Below, one piece after another: positions 47,919 to 57,441 of a stretch of 60,000 nt of DNA. Made by a program: the position numbers and the translations under genes. The notes below the pieces were generated by a model, which ran no database searches, was not told the origin of the DNA, and saw only the letters and a program-made list of their open reading frames with translations. Origin of the DNA: Adiantum capillus-veneris (Eukaryota > Streptophyta > Polypodiopsida > Polypodiales > Pteridaceae); assembly GCA_014529385.2 (NCBI GenBank), contig CM043956.1:91592721-91652720 (forward strand), given 5' to 3'. How positions within the stretch are numbered: position 1 is the first letter of the stretch; each line of letters starts with the position of its first letter.

Positions 47919-50657
47919 ATGAGGAAGAGAAGAAGCTTATACCATCTACACATTGAGCTAAATGAAGAATATTGTCCAATGCGCAAGAGAAACAAATGTG
48001 CAGAGGTGTCCTCGTCCATATTTGAAGCAATGCGGCAAGATAAAAAAAATCACATTGATCTCTGGACTGATGGAAGATTGTATCCAGTGGACCCAATGAC
48101 AAAGAGCACTCCCCCATTCTCAAATTGTTCATCTTTGATAAAATTTGTGGGTGATGGTCAAAGAGGGTTGCTGGGTTATACACAGAGTCTTGCGGCAGAG
48201 AGAGATATTCTTAAGTTAGAAGATCATTTGACCAAACAAATGATAAATACTCTTAAACAACAACTTGAGGAATGTAAAGAGAGCAACGAAAAGCTACAAA
48301 CTCAGCCCAAACAAGCTAGAAGCAAGAATACAATGTTAGGAAACAGACAAAGAGAAAAGAAGTTAAAGAACATTGAAGCCTTGAGATGTGGTGGAGGAGG
48401 TTGCAGCAGGAGAATCAGAGCAGCAAGGTATTGTTATTTTATATGATTCTGCTTATGCTTATTTTATATGATTCTGCTTATGTTAGGTTGTTAATCTTTT
48501 TGTTAGGTTGTATTATGATTCTGCTCCACATTATTATGCTTATGTTATTGTTCTTTATTAAATGATTAATATTCAGTTAACTTTAATTTAGTTTGTTTAT
48601 TTTGTTGGTGTCATTTGGACAATAATCAGTTAATTTTGTACCTTTTGATTTAGGACTTTGCTACAACCAAACTCTGCATCAAACATGGAAATGGTAGCTA
48701 AACATTATTGTGATGTTTTACCTCTCAAGGTTGCCAAAAAGATTTTCACAGAGAAGAAGTTTAAAAAAGCAAAGGAGCAGTGCATTGAGGGATTTTTGCA
48801 GAGCTCTTGCTTGGACAAGGAGGATGTGCAATATACTATGGATAAGGTAGGCATTAGCAGAGATGGTTATAGCAAGCTGTTCAGAAATATGAAGTCAAGG
48901 TTAAAGCAATGTAAGGTCAGGTCCTCTTTGCTTCCAAAGCCATCCATTGTGCAACACGCAAGGAAAAAGATCAATGAGAGGATAATGGAGATGTTGGGTG
49001 AGCCTCACCACATTCATGGTACCTATCATGGTAAAAAGAGGGATCTTCAATTTGACGAGTTCAATAATATTTTCCTTGACTTCAAGACACTTCAGAAGGA
49101 AATGATCAGATTCTATGAGCTGGAGCATACAGAAGCAAATGGTGTTGTCAGTTTTGTGATAAAGCTTGATGAATGTGAGATTGTTAAGAACAGAAAAATT
49201 GAGAGGATTTCCATAACTTTAATGAACAGAGCATTGAAACCGAAGGATACCAAGTACTTCAGCGTGCAATCGGAGAAGAATGTCTGGTGGCTAGGTGCTT
49301 TTGAAGTAGAGAGTGAAGACTTTGATGTTCTGGATTGGGTTTTCCATCAAACAACAATACCCGAAGTCATTAATGCACAAGAATTAGGGGAAGAGCTTGA
49401 AGTTGAAGGGTTTGGAAGTTACAGGGTGGAATGGCACATGGGAGGAGACCTTAAAACCCTTAAATGTATGTACAATGTCTCCAAAGGAGCTATGGCAAAG
49501 AGCCCTTGTCTGTATTGTATGGCATCGGCAAAAGAATGTAATCCTGCAAATTGGAACAAAGCACCCAATAGGCATACTCAAGATCCAAACTTCAAAGCAG
49601 TTTTAAATATTTCACTTGCTAATGTCCACATATGCACTCTGCATGCTCTTTGCAGAATTGTGGAGAAAATTGTACATCTGTATGTGGGGTTTGCCTGGAA
49701 GTTACAGCCAAAAGCAGCTAGAGATGCTGCAATCAAATGTATTGAAAGGGTTTTATCAGAAATTGGCCTTCACTGTGGTAAGGTTAAGATTGAAACAGAC
49801 CTGAAGAGGTCTTCAAATGGAAACAATGTGCCTAGAAAGGTATCTGTTGATGGTGTGAAGGCCAGAGATTTCCTAGGGTTTCATGGCAAACTAGGAAAGG
49901 TAAATGCCAAGAAGGGTTCATCCAATGTGAAGTATAACCAGTGGAAAGCTCTTCACAATGCCATCAAAGATCATGGTCTTGAAGGTACATCAAGAAACAA
50001 AAAGGCAGAGGTATGGGAATCACTAGACAAAGTATTTTCCTACTGTGATAAGACATCCTGGGGCAAAAATGATCTGCCAAATTTCAAGAAAGTGCTCAAT
50101 AACTTCAGAAGTGCAATGAAAGATGCTTGGGATCAGGAATTCACACATTACATGGTAAGTTTTTTATTTATTTTCTGACCTTTTTAATATGTACATACTT
50201 TTAGTTTGGAAGCATATGATTAATCTCATACTTACTAATTATTGACACACTTTTACTTTGCCAGCATATAATTTACAATCACACTCCCTGGTTTGTAAAG
50301 AGATGGGGCTCCCTGTCCATATGGTCTACACAAGGCATGGAGAAATCCCATTATCAAGCAAGAACCAAGTTTTTCAAGCATACAAGACATGGAGGAGGTG
50401 CAGTGAAGGCAAACAACTTGCTTGAGGTTTTCCAATGGTTCTATAGACAAATATGGCATAGAACCAGATCAAAAATGACAAAGAAAGCACTACTGAACTC
50501 AGATTTAGCAAATGCCTTACACAGGAACAAGCAAAAAAGACAAAATTCATATAATAGTTCATCTGCAAATGAAAAATTCTTACAATGGCTAGCTACAAGA
50601 GAGAGACAAGGTAGAAAGTGGGCCAAAGTACAGGTTCGAGCAAAGTCAGTCTTTTGA
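47919..50657 (+). CDS. Gene A: putative transposase (RNase H-like fold with zinc insertion)
   Basis: Exons 47919-48427, 48654-50154 and 50265-50657 join in frame at GT-AG sites (the second donor is ATG|GTAAGT) to give about 800 residues. N-terminus: a short Cys-containing segment, a coiled coil (LEDHLTKQMINTLKQQLEE, near 110-130) and a CGGGGC motif at the first junction. The core has features I read as a DDE-type catalytic set: Asp in FVIKLDECEI (near 342), Asp in HMGGDLKTLKC (near 435), then a zinc-type cluster CLYC (455/458) with HICTLH (495/500), and Glu in STQGMEKSHYQART (near 696). The C-terminus is basic. GGD-K followed by CxxC and HxxxxH is a pattern I associate with large eukaryotic transposases, but family placement is inference. 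There is no stop or frameshift, so the gene may be active. Its stop lies 12 bp inside the 3' end of gene B. Confidence 0.72.
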
Positions 50658-52129
50658 TGAAGGTACATCAACTTTACCCCTAAACTTCAGAAACTTCTGC
50701 TTATTGTAGCCTATCATTTGTCTCTTGAGGTCCCCAGAGTGGGCAAGTACATAGGATGCCATTGTTGCAAAATAACCAGCTCTAGAACCAGTAAGGCCAG
50801 GGAAGAATCCAAAAATTCTGATGGCTTCCTCCTTTTCCACCAATATTAACTTCTCTAACCCTGGAGGAAGCTGATATGAACCAACAACCTTTGCAAGTGC
50901 TTTAATTGCAAGCATTGGCAGCAATGGTTCTCTTGTAAACTTGTTATGGAATATAATGACAGTCTCTTTGTTGAGCTTCCCAATAAAGTGTCCCAAGCTC
51001 TGGTTCCTTCCTAAATTTAAGCGTCTGGAACCCTTCCCCCTGCCAAGGAATTTGTCTGTGTCCAGTATTTCAATCTGCAAAAATATGTCTTGGTTAATTG
51101 TTCAGCACATTAATAAGACAGAGCAAAATGGTCATTAACATACCTTAGGAGACTCATCCTCCTCAAACAAGGCAGGTTCCCATATATCAATGGATCTAAT
51201 TGGCCTTACTTCATAATCTCTTGTCTTTTCCTCTCCCATATGCTCTATTTTAAGCCTTTTCTGGATCTCATTGAACTCCTCTTCAGAAGGTACACCCTGT
51301 TGCTCATATCTCAGAACAATGTCCTGCACATGCTTTCCAACACTTGAGCTGTCAATAAAATTTTCTGCCTCTGTGTCCAAGACTGCTAAGGGGCAAGGTG
51401 AGTAATCAATAAATCCTATGTCATTAGATCCCCACTCAGCCAAAACTGCCAAAGCATAATCTTCCCTTAGATCAAAAAGATGCTGAATAAAACATATTCC
51501 TTTTTGTTAACTTTGTATGTGGGAAATGTTGCTGTGCAATGCAAAGGATCAACATCTTCATCCTCAATGTCAACATTCTCCACTTTAGTGATGTTTGTTG
51601 CTTTAAATTTTGTAATGTCCAGCATCTCAGTGCTTTGTAGCTTCTCTTCCTCTTCATGGAACTCCATCTCTATCTCCTCTTTCTCCTGGTCCTCCTCAGC
51701 ATGGGAAATTTGCTTTGGAATCTCTTTGCCCTCTGGTGTTGGGAGTACACTGAAGAAAATGATAAGTCCAAGGTCATAATCTACCAACTGGCAATGCATA
51801 TTACCATGAAATTTGCAAGGCTTTATGATCTTTTGCCAGTCTGGATGAAGGCTTGACCACTTCTTTGCAATACCTGTCCTTGACAAGCTACCTGCTTTGC
51901 ATATATCAACAAAATGAACAAGATTGTCAAGCCTGTGATCTCTGATCAATTCTGTATATATCTCTTTCAAGTCACTAATTTGTGTAGAGAAGCTATCCAC
52001 AAGTGCTTGAAGATCAAAGGCAGCATTAAAAATCTGTTTAACACTTTGAAATCTTGTAAGTTCATTAACTTTGTAAAGAAAAGACATCAGCCTGTCATCA
52101 GCGGTCTCTTGTATATCCTCTGTATCCAT
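50646..52129 (-). CDS. Gene B: unknown acidic protein of the DNA transposon, one frameshift
   Basis: Exon 1 (52129-51144) starts at the ATG in a MDTEDIQETADDRL context. Exon 2 (51074-50646) follows a clean intron (AAG|GTATGT ... TTTGCAG). Exon 1 changes frame near 51490: the first frame ends KKEYVLF, and the continuation QHLFDLREDYALAVLAEWG is one frame away, so one base has probably been lost. The protein (~470 residues) has a helical N-terminus (FNAAFDLQALVDSFSTQI), a Glu-rich acidic linker (EEDQEKEEIEMEFHEEEE) and a conserved-looking C-terminus (RNQSLGHFIGKLNKETVIIF, LPPGLEKLILVEKEEAIRIF, FFPGLTGSRAGYF). No domain is recognised. Its position opposite gene A suggests an accessory factor. 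The copy is probably damaged unless the shift is an assembly error. Confidence 0.6.
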
Positions 52130-53225
52130 TATGACAATCCACAAATGCTCAGCTGAAAAAGAGAAAAGAGAAGTCTATCAAGACATTAACCACCCTTCTT
52201 TATATCAAGTCTAAAAACAAATTAAAAGCATAAAATTAAGCGCACAAATTAAGCGCAAGCAAAAAAGAATTACATAAAATTGTCACATGCTAAGTTTGTC
52301 ACTTGCTATGCGAACTGTGAGGGGTTAAGAGAAACTTGGCACTCACTAACTACGCGCACGGAGTGACACTTGGTACGCGATTTCCTATTGCTAGGAAGAG
52401 GTCGACGACTCCCAAAATCGCACACGGGGTGTTGCGGTGTGTCGCTTGGAGGGTTGGAGGCTTAATTTCGAAGCCTTGTGAATGACAATAAGTGAAAAAA
52501 CGGGTTGGGTAGGTTCTTTTTATAGCCAAAAACGCCGCCTCGGGGGGTGTGCAAATCGGTTTCCGCCTCGAAGTGTGGTCCAACGGCTAGTATGCGCCTA
52601 GGGACTTGCGCAAAGCACCCTATATAAACCTCCTCAGAGCCCAAACTAAGCGCATTTTGAAGGAGGTTCTACCCGGTTCTCGCACTTCCACAACCCAAAA
52701 TTTCGAGCGTTTGACCGTCACCTCGTGCGCGATATTCGTAAGTGTGAAGACTTTGCCCCCTTTGTCATTTCGCGTACGGAGTATCCAAGAAATGTGTTCC
52801 ACTATGTCCACAAGTGTGATCATGTTTACGATGTGTACGACAATGTGTGCCACTAGTGTGAGGACTGTGCTCCCTTTGTCATTTCGCGTACGGAGTGTCA
52901 CCGCAATGTGTTTACGATGTGTACCGGAATGTGTGCCACTATGTCCACAAGGAGAAGTTTACCATGCATACAATGTGTGCCTCTGGGAAACGCTTGGCAC
53001 TCCGTCACCCCGTGCGCGATCATCGAAAGTGTGAGGACATTGGTCCCTTTGTGATTTCGCGTATGGGGTGTCACCGCAATGTGTTCCACTTTGTATGGAA
53101 ATGTGTGCCACTATGTCGAAAAGGAGGAGTTTACTTTGATAAAGTAATAATAAAAATTAAATATACATCATTTACTTTTTTTACTAATGTTTGTTGTGTA
53201 ACAATCATTCCTATCCCTTTTGAAG
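52130..53225. promoter_or_regulatory. Divergent promoter region between genes B and C, repeat-rich
   Basis: A 1.1-kb non-coding interval between two outward-facing genes. It contains three imperfect copies of CCCTTTGTSATTTCGCGTAY followed by GGRGT (near 52758, 52870, 53047), each followed by AATGTGTKCCACTATGTC-like sequence. A related CGCACGGAGTGACACTTGG is near 52357. CpG-containing CGCG cores are conspicuous against the AT-rich surroundings. A pyrimidine tract ending TTTTTCAG just upstream of gene B suggests a 5' UTR intron there. Confidence 0.5.
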
Positions 53226-55274
53226 ATGGCAAGGACCAAGAAGACTGCAAGGAAGGTTGATAAGCCTCTATCCAAAGATGAAGAAGAAGCTCAGCCTAGC
53301 AAAGCTTCAGCTGGTACTTCCAAACCAAAGAAGAGCACACCTAACCCTCAACCAAGCAAAAGAAAAACTACACATCAGAGGAAAGCTTCCAAGCCACTGC
53401 AGCTTAAGCCTCTCCTTACAAAGAGAAAGTTCAAGCAGGGGGTCAAATGTCTAAGAGAGATAAGGAAGGCCATAAAGGCCATCAATCTTGCAATTCCCAA
53501 ACTGCCCTTCCAAAGACTATGCAGACAAGTTGCAGAGGAGTACAAGATTGACATGAGGTGGACTAGAACTGCATTGGCATGTATCGAGGAGGCTTCTGAG
53601 GACTTTATGATTGAGCTTTTCCAAGATGCCTATATCTGTGCAGCTCATGCCCATAGGGTTACTTTGATGGACAAAGACATGATCACTCTCAGGAGGCTGA
53701 GATACAGGTTTTCAAGAATGTTGGAGCCTGTCCCTATGCATGATATTAAGGTCTTTAATATTCTCAACATTCCTCCATGGAGGAAGCCCAAGGAGCCTGA
53801 AGTAGGAGTAGTTGATATTACTGAAGAAGAGGAAAAGGAAAGGAAAAAGAGAGCAAAGGAAGACAAGGAAATTGCAGAGAGAAAGGAGCTTGACCTGTTG
53901 GAACCTCAGCTAGTGCCCCTCTTGAGGAGTGTCAATCCTACTGGTTTTGTTGTCGCTCTATTCAGTGAGGAGGATCCTAGGGAGGATTACAATTCACTTG
54001 ACTCTGAGACCTTGGAAATTCTCAAGGAATGGACCAAGGAGATGAATTCTCCACTCCTTATCACATGCCTCAGGTTGTTTTTTTTTTCCTCTGTATTTTT
54101 GTTTATAGCGAGAACTCTTTATATAACAATATCTTGTACCAGGTTAATGATGTATACATATGAGCCAGACCTTCAACAAAAGGTGGAATTTTTAGACCCT
54201 TCTATCTCCCACTTTCTCAGGACAGAGACAAATATTAGAGAGCTCACAAAGTGGTTGATTCATGTGGACTTGGAAATCTGTGAAATTTTCTTGATTCCTT
54301 ATCATGAGAGGTAAGTTTCCTACCTACACCTTGTGAAGAGAATTTACTAATTCATGTTAGAAGGCTAACTGAGGCTTGTTTTTATAGCTCACATTGGAGT
54401 TTAATTGCAATTGATATTGTGAAAAGAAAATGCTACTTTGTCAATTCTCTTGCTGGAGTACATGGTCAAGCAAAATTGTAAGTATAGTAGCAGACACATT
54501 TTGTAAACCACAAGCAGAACCTCAAGCACATACTTTTAATAAAGAATTTTGGACAGTGCTGCTACAAGATTTATAGAGACACTGGAGAATTGTCCACCCA
54601 TGCCAAAGATGCTGACTGAAATCCAATTTTCAGTTGTGAAGGTTGGAATTCTTTATGATTTGTTCACTTCAATGGATTATCCTCAAATATTTTTTCCCAT
54701 AAATACATGTAATGAGTTGCAGGTTCCAATCCAGCCTGAAAGCCATTCATGTGGATGGAGGGTAGTGACAAATGCCAAGCTCCTCTTGGACTTCATATAC
54801 TGCAATGACAATCAGAATATAGAAGTATAGCATATTTTATATTTGCCAGTTGTATTTTTTCTCATTTTATTGTTCCTAAAACTTGCTTTCTATTGCCTTG
54901 TATAGATCAACAGAGAGTGCTATAGTGAGAACCATGTATGGTTGACAAGAGCAAAGATTATCAAGTATATGATTGAAGCAAATGGACAACTGCAAGAGGT
55001 ATTTAAAGATGATGATGTTGAAGAGAAGGGGAAAGCAAAGCTAGAAAAGGCAAAGGGGAAAGCAAAACTAGAAGAGGAAAAGGGAAGTGAAGAGGAAGAA
55101 GAGAGTGGTGAGCAGGAAAAGGCAAGTGAAGAGATGGATGATAAGAGAAAGAGGAAGCAACCCTCAAGCCCTCCTGCCAAAGAGCCCACAAGAAAATCTC
55201 CCAGGACAAAAGAGCCCACTACAAAAGCACCAACCCCTAGGGACAGGAAAACTCCTGGCAGAAAACTATTCTAG
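53226..55274 (+). CDS. Gene C: histone H3 fold fused to a Ulp1-type (C48) cysteine protease domain
   Basis: Six exons (53226-54073, 54143-54310, 54388-54477, 54557-54641, 54723-54824, 54906-55274) join in frame to 553 residues. Residues 1-72: a basic tail starting MARTKKTARKV, matching the H3 N-terminus at positions equivalent to R2, T3, K4, R8 and K9. Residues 74-166: a complete H3 fold (LREIRKAIKAINLAIPKLPF, EEYKIDMRW, ACIEEASEDF, HRVTLMDKDM). Then a charged linker (ITEEEEKERKKRAKEDKE). Residues ~240-440: a Ulp1/SENP-like domain with His341 (SSHWSLIAID), Asn358 in place of the usual Asp (YFVNSL), Gln401 and Cys407 (IQPESHSCGW). The C-terminal tail is Lys/Glu-rich, then SPRTK/TPRDRK-rich and basic. 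Predicted role (inferred): a nucleosome-associated protease cleaving SUMO or a related modifier. No disabling mutation is seen; intron 4 could also be read through in frame. Confidence 0.85.
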
Positions 55275-55460
55275 CTTTTTGTAGCCCACTTGTATCAAGC
55301 TTCCCACTTGTATCCAATTGTCTATTCTATAGCCCACTTGTATCCAATTGTCTATGTAATTGCAAATATTTGAAATTGAATACATTTTGATCACCTTGTT
55401 TTAAGACTCTGTTACAAAATCAAATCATTGATGTTTGGAAAAGTTGCATTTCAATAACAA

Positions 55461-55486
55461 AATAAAGATCCTTTTAGATCTTTATT
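55461..55486. terminator. Perfect 10-bp hairpin between convergent genes C and D
   Basis: AATAAAGATC (55461-55470) and GATCTTTATT (55477-55486) pair perfectly around CTTTTA. Each arm carries AATAAA or its complement, so it offers a poly(A)-type signal on both strands in the 3' intergenic space. That function is inferred. Confidence 0.5.
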
Positions 55487-55490
55487 TCAA

Positions 55491-55580
55491 TAAGATCCTT
55501 GCAGGTCATGTGATACAAAACAAGATCCTTGCAGGTCATGTGATACAAAATAAGATCCTTGCAGGTCATGTGTTACAAAA
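55491..55580. repeat. Three 30-bp tandem repeats
   Basis: Units 55491-55520, 55521-55550 and 55551-55580 contain AAGATCCTTGCAGGTCATGT and differ at one or two positions. They lie just beyond the stop codon of gene D. Confidence 0.93.
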
Positions 55581-55596
55581 TTGCCTTGAAGGATGT

Positions 55597-56901
55597 TTAA
55601 GGCACCAAATGTACAATGCCATCCAAGATGTCCTTGCACTGTAGCCTCTTTTCATTCCTTTTTGATACCTACAAAAACAGTCCAAGTTAAATAAAGAACC
55701 AATAAGAGAACAAGAGACTTTTAGGGATAACAGTTACCTTTCCACCATTTATTTGAAAGCAGAATGTTGTGGGTAGTTCAATTTCATCATTTTGCAGGTC
55801 CAATCTCAATTGATGTAAGCTACACATGCCTCTTATCTTTACAATTGACAGATGCTCATTGTTTACCCATATATCAATGTCTTCTATTGGGCTGTCAATG
55901 AAGTCCTCCATGTCTTGATCAAGTGGAGTTAGCTGACCACCAACATAGTGCCATCTTCTGTAATAAAATGACATAATGAAGTTTTGTTTCCCTATCATGT
56001 ATTTGCAAGCAATTGAGATAGCTTGCACATTACAAGTGATTCCATTCACTGTTTTGGTGTTCCAACCCTCATCCACAAATTCAAGTACATTTGCTGAGTC
56101 TAAAGTCTTCACTGAAAACATTGTTCTAGATTTTCTGACTTCAGCATTAGAGAAGAAGTCTACAAAAACTGTAATGGGCATGAATATAGAAATTCTACTC
56201 TGTTTTCTTGCTATGTTTGCTTTCAAACACTTTTGAATCTCACAAAACAGTTTGCACCTGTAGCCCTCACTTGTATTTGAGCTAGGGAGTGACCATTCTC
56301 CACTTTTGAAATCAGGAAAGTCTAGCTTGGTTGTGGCTCCAAGTTCTCCAGTCCTTCTAGGTGGAACATAATAATGGTCAAAGAAGAATATTCCATCCTC
56401 TGCCAATGAACCCTTAGTCCTTCCCTTGTATATTTCTTCACCAATTGATCCATGACACACATCCAGAATATTTATAACACATTCTACTGGCTGCCATTCC
56501 ATAATGTTTGAAGGATACAAATCTGTACAACAAATAACCTTATACAACATGCATTACAAATAAGGATTTAAGTTAAGAGACTTACAGTTTGGTCTATGTA
56601 ATGGCAAAGCAGAACTCTCTGAGTCAATATGCAGATCTTTATGCATGTACACATGCTGCACCAGCACCTCTTTCATTGATTTTTTGTTGTCGCCAAAGCT
56701 GAAATCTTTAACAATACCCTTCCATCCCGCCAAGAAAGAGTTTTTGGTGGAAGACTTTATTCTCTTGTTCTGTTGCATCAGTATCCACGTTCCTTTGTGT
56801 ATAGTTATTGGAATCCATTCTCCATTTTGATCAGTCGTGTTGTAAGTGACAATGGCTTCAATGGAAGTTCTTGGTCGTTTTGATCGTGATGAAGATTCCA
56901 T
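55597..56901 (-). CDS. Gene D: BAH-like domain protein with possible ubiquitin-like C-terminus
   Basis: Exons 56901-56586, 56522-55738 and 55668-55597 (minus strand) join at GT-AG introns into 390 residues. It starts MESSSRSKRPRTS, a basic, possibly nuclear-localising segment. Residues ~28-165 resemble a BAH domain: IHKGTWILMQQNKR, GWKGIVKDFSFG, VLVQHVYMHKDLH, YPSNIMEWQPVECVINILDV and IFFFDHYYVPPRR, matching the El-x-S-x-x-x-x-x-P and FFCRYxY-like parts of the fold. The C-terminus (HLSIVKIRGMCSLHQLRLDL, ELPTTFCFQINGGK) has the strand pattern of a beta-grasp (ubiquitin-like) domain. BAH domains read histone tails or scaffold silencing complexes. Here a link to the gene C histone is plausible but inferred. 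The frame is intact. Confidence 0.65.
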
Positions 56902-57249
56902 GGTGAAAAAAGAAATGAGCAGAGAAGTTTAGCCTGAGTTCAAGAGAAGAATAAGCAGAATGTGCAAAAAACGGTTCAAATCTGGAAAAGATCATGAGAT
57001 AGAATCCAAACGTTGTTTTATGATGACGACGTGCAAAATGAAAACAATATAATATGAGAAGTACGTCTTTCTAAAAGCGACAGCTATTGAATGCCTTTGC
57101 ACTTTTACTTGTTTACATTGCTATTTACCAGCTCAAAGTTGCGGTAAAGATAGAATATTTGCTTTTTTTGTGAGTTTTCAAAAATATAGGTTCCGTAACG
57201 GAAGCTCTTCAACCATTGGTTGAGACCACTCTCTCTCTACACGCTAAAA

Positions 57250-57281
57250 GGCACAAAAATGACCTCAAAATTCCCCTAATG
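57250..57281 (-). repeat. Right terminal inverted repeat
   Basis: Reverse complement of the left terminal repeat with one mismatch. Subterminal TGTAGAGAGAGA (minus strand, 57228-57243) also matches the left end. Confidence 0.95.
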
Positions 57282-57441
57282 AAAGCATAAGGGGCTCTCA
57301 CGCACACATTGTGGTAAGCTCTTAGGCGAGCTGCTCCACCCACATCCTATGTTCTTTATCTCCTTCTCGCTCTCTGCACATTCATTGCATTCGTGCACTC
57401 ACAGGGTGTGGTTTACTTGTTAAATCTATCTTCAATCAACA

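Larger units (their letters stand above)
47591..57281. mobile_element. DNA transposon (~9.7 kb) carrying transposase, H3-Ulp1 fusion and BAH genes
   Basis: The ends are 32-bp inverted repeats with one mismatch (47591-47622 and 57250-57281, starting CATTAGGGGAATTTTGAGG). They are followed inward by a looser match (TGTAGAGAGAGA). Between them are four multi-exon genes in the order A (+), B (-), C (+), D (-), with intergenic gaps only where promoters or 3' ends are expected. All introns begin GT and end AG. No unrelated retroelement sequence interrupts it. Target duplication: none is obvious if the ends are at CATTAG. If the ends are GGGG/CCCC, the flanks give TA/TA within a palindromic CATTAATG target. 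Superfamily not assigned: the transposase pattern is reminiscent of large cut-and-paste families with a zinc insertion in an RNase H fold (KDZ-like), but that is a hypothesis. Confidence 0.88.
47481..57441 (+). mobile_element. Copia-type LTR with polypurine tract, split by a DNA transposon
   Basis: TTTAAGTGGGAGAT (47481-47494) resembles the priming tract of copia element 1 and leads to TGTTGCGGTAAAGGC at 47495. The LTR runs to 47590, is interrupted, and resumes at 57282. It probably ends ATCAACA at 57441, giving TGTTG/CAACA ends and a total of about 256 bp. Its internal partner sequence to the left is too decayed to name. Confidence 0.55.

Noticed and set aside
47919-50657. Assigning gene A to Mutator, hAT or CACTA
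   Set aside because: The hallmark motifs of those families are not visible to me, and the inverted-repeat ends do not begin CACTA or CAGGG; left unassigned rather than forced.
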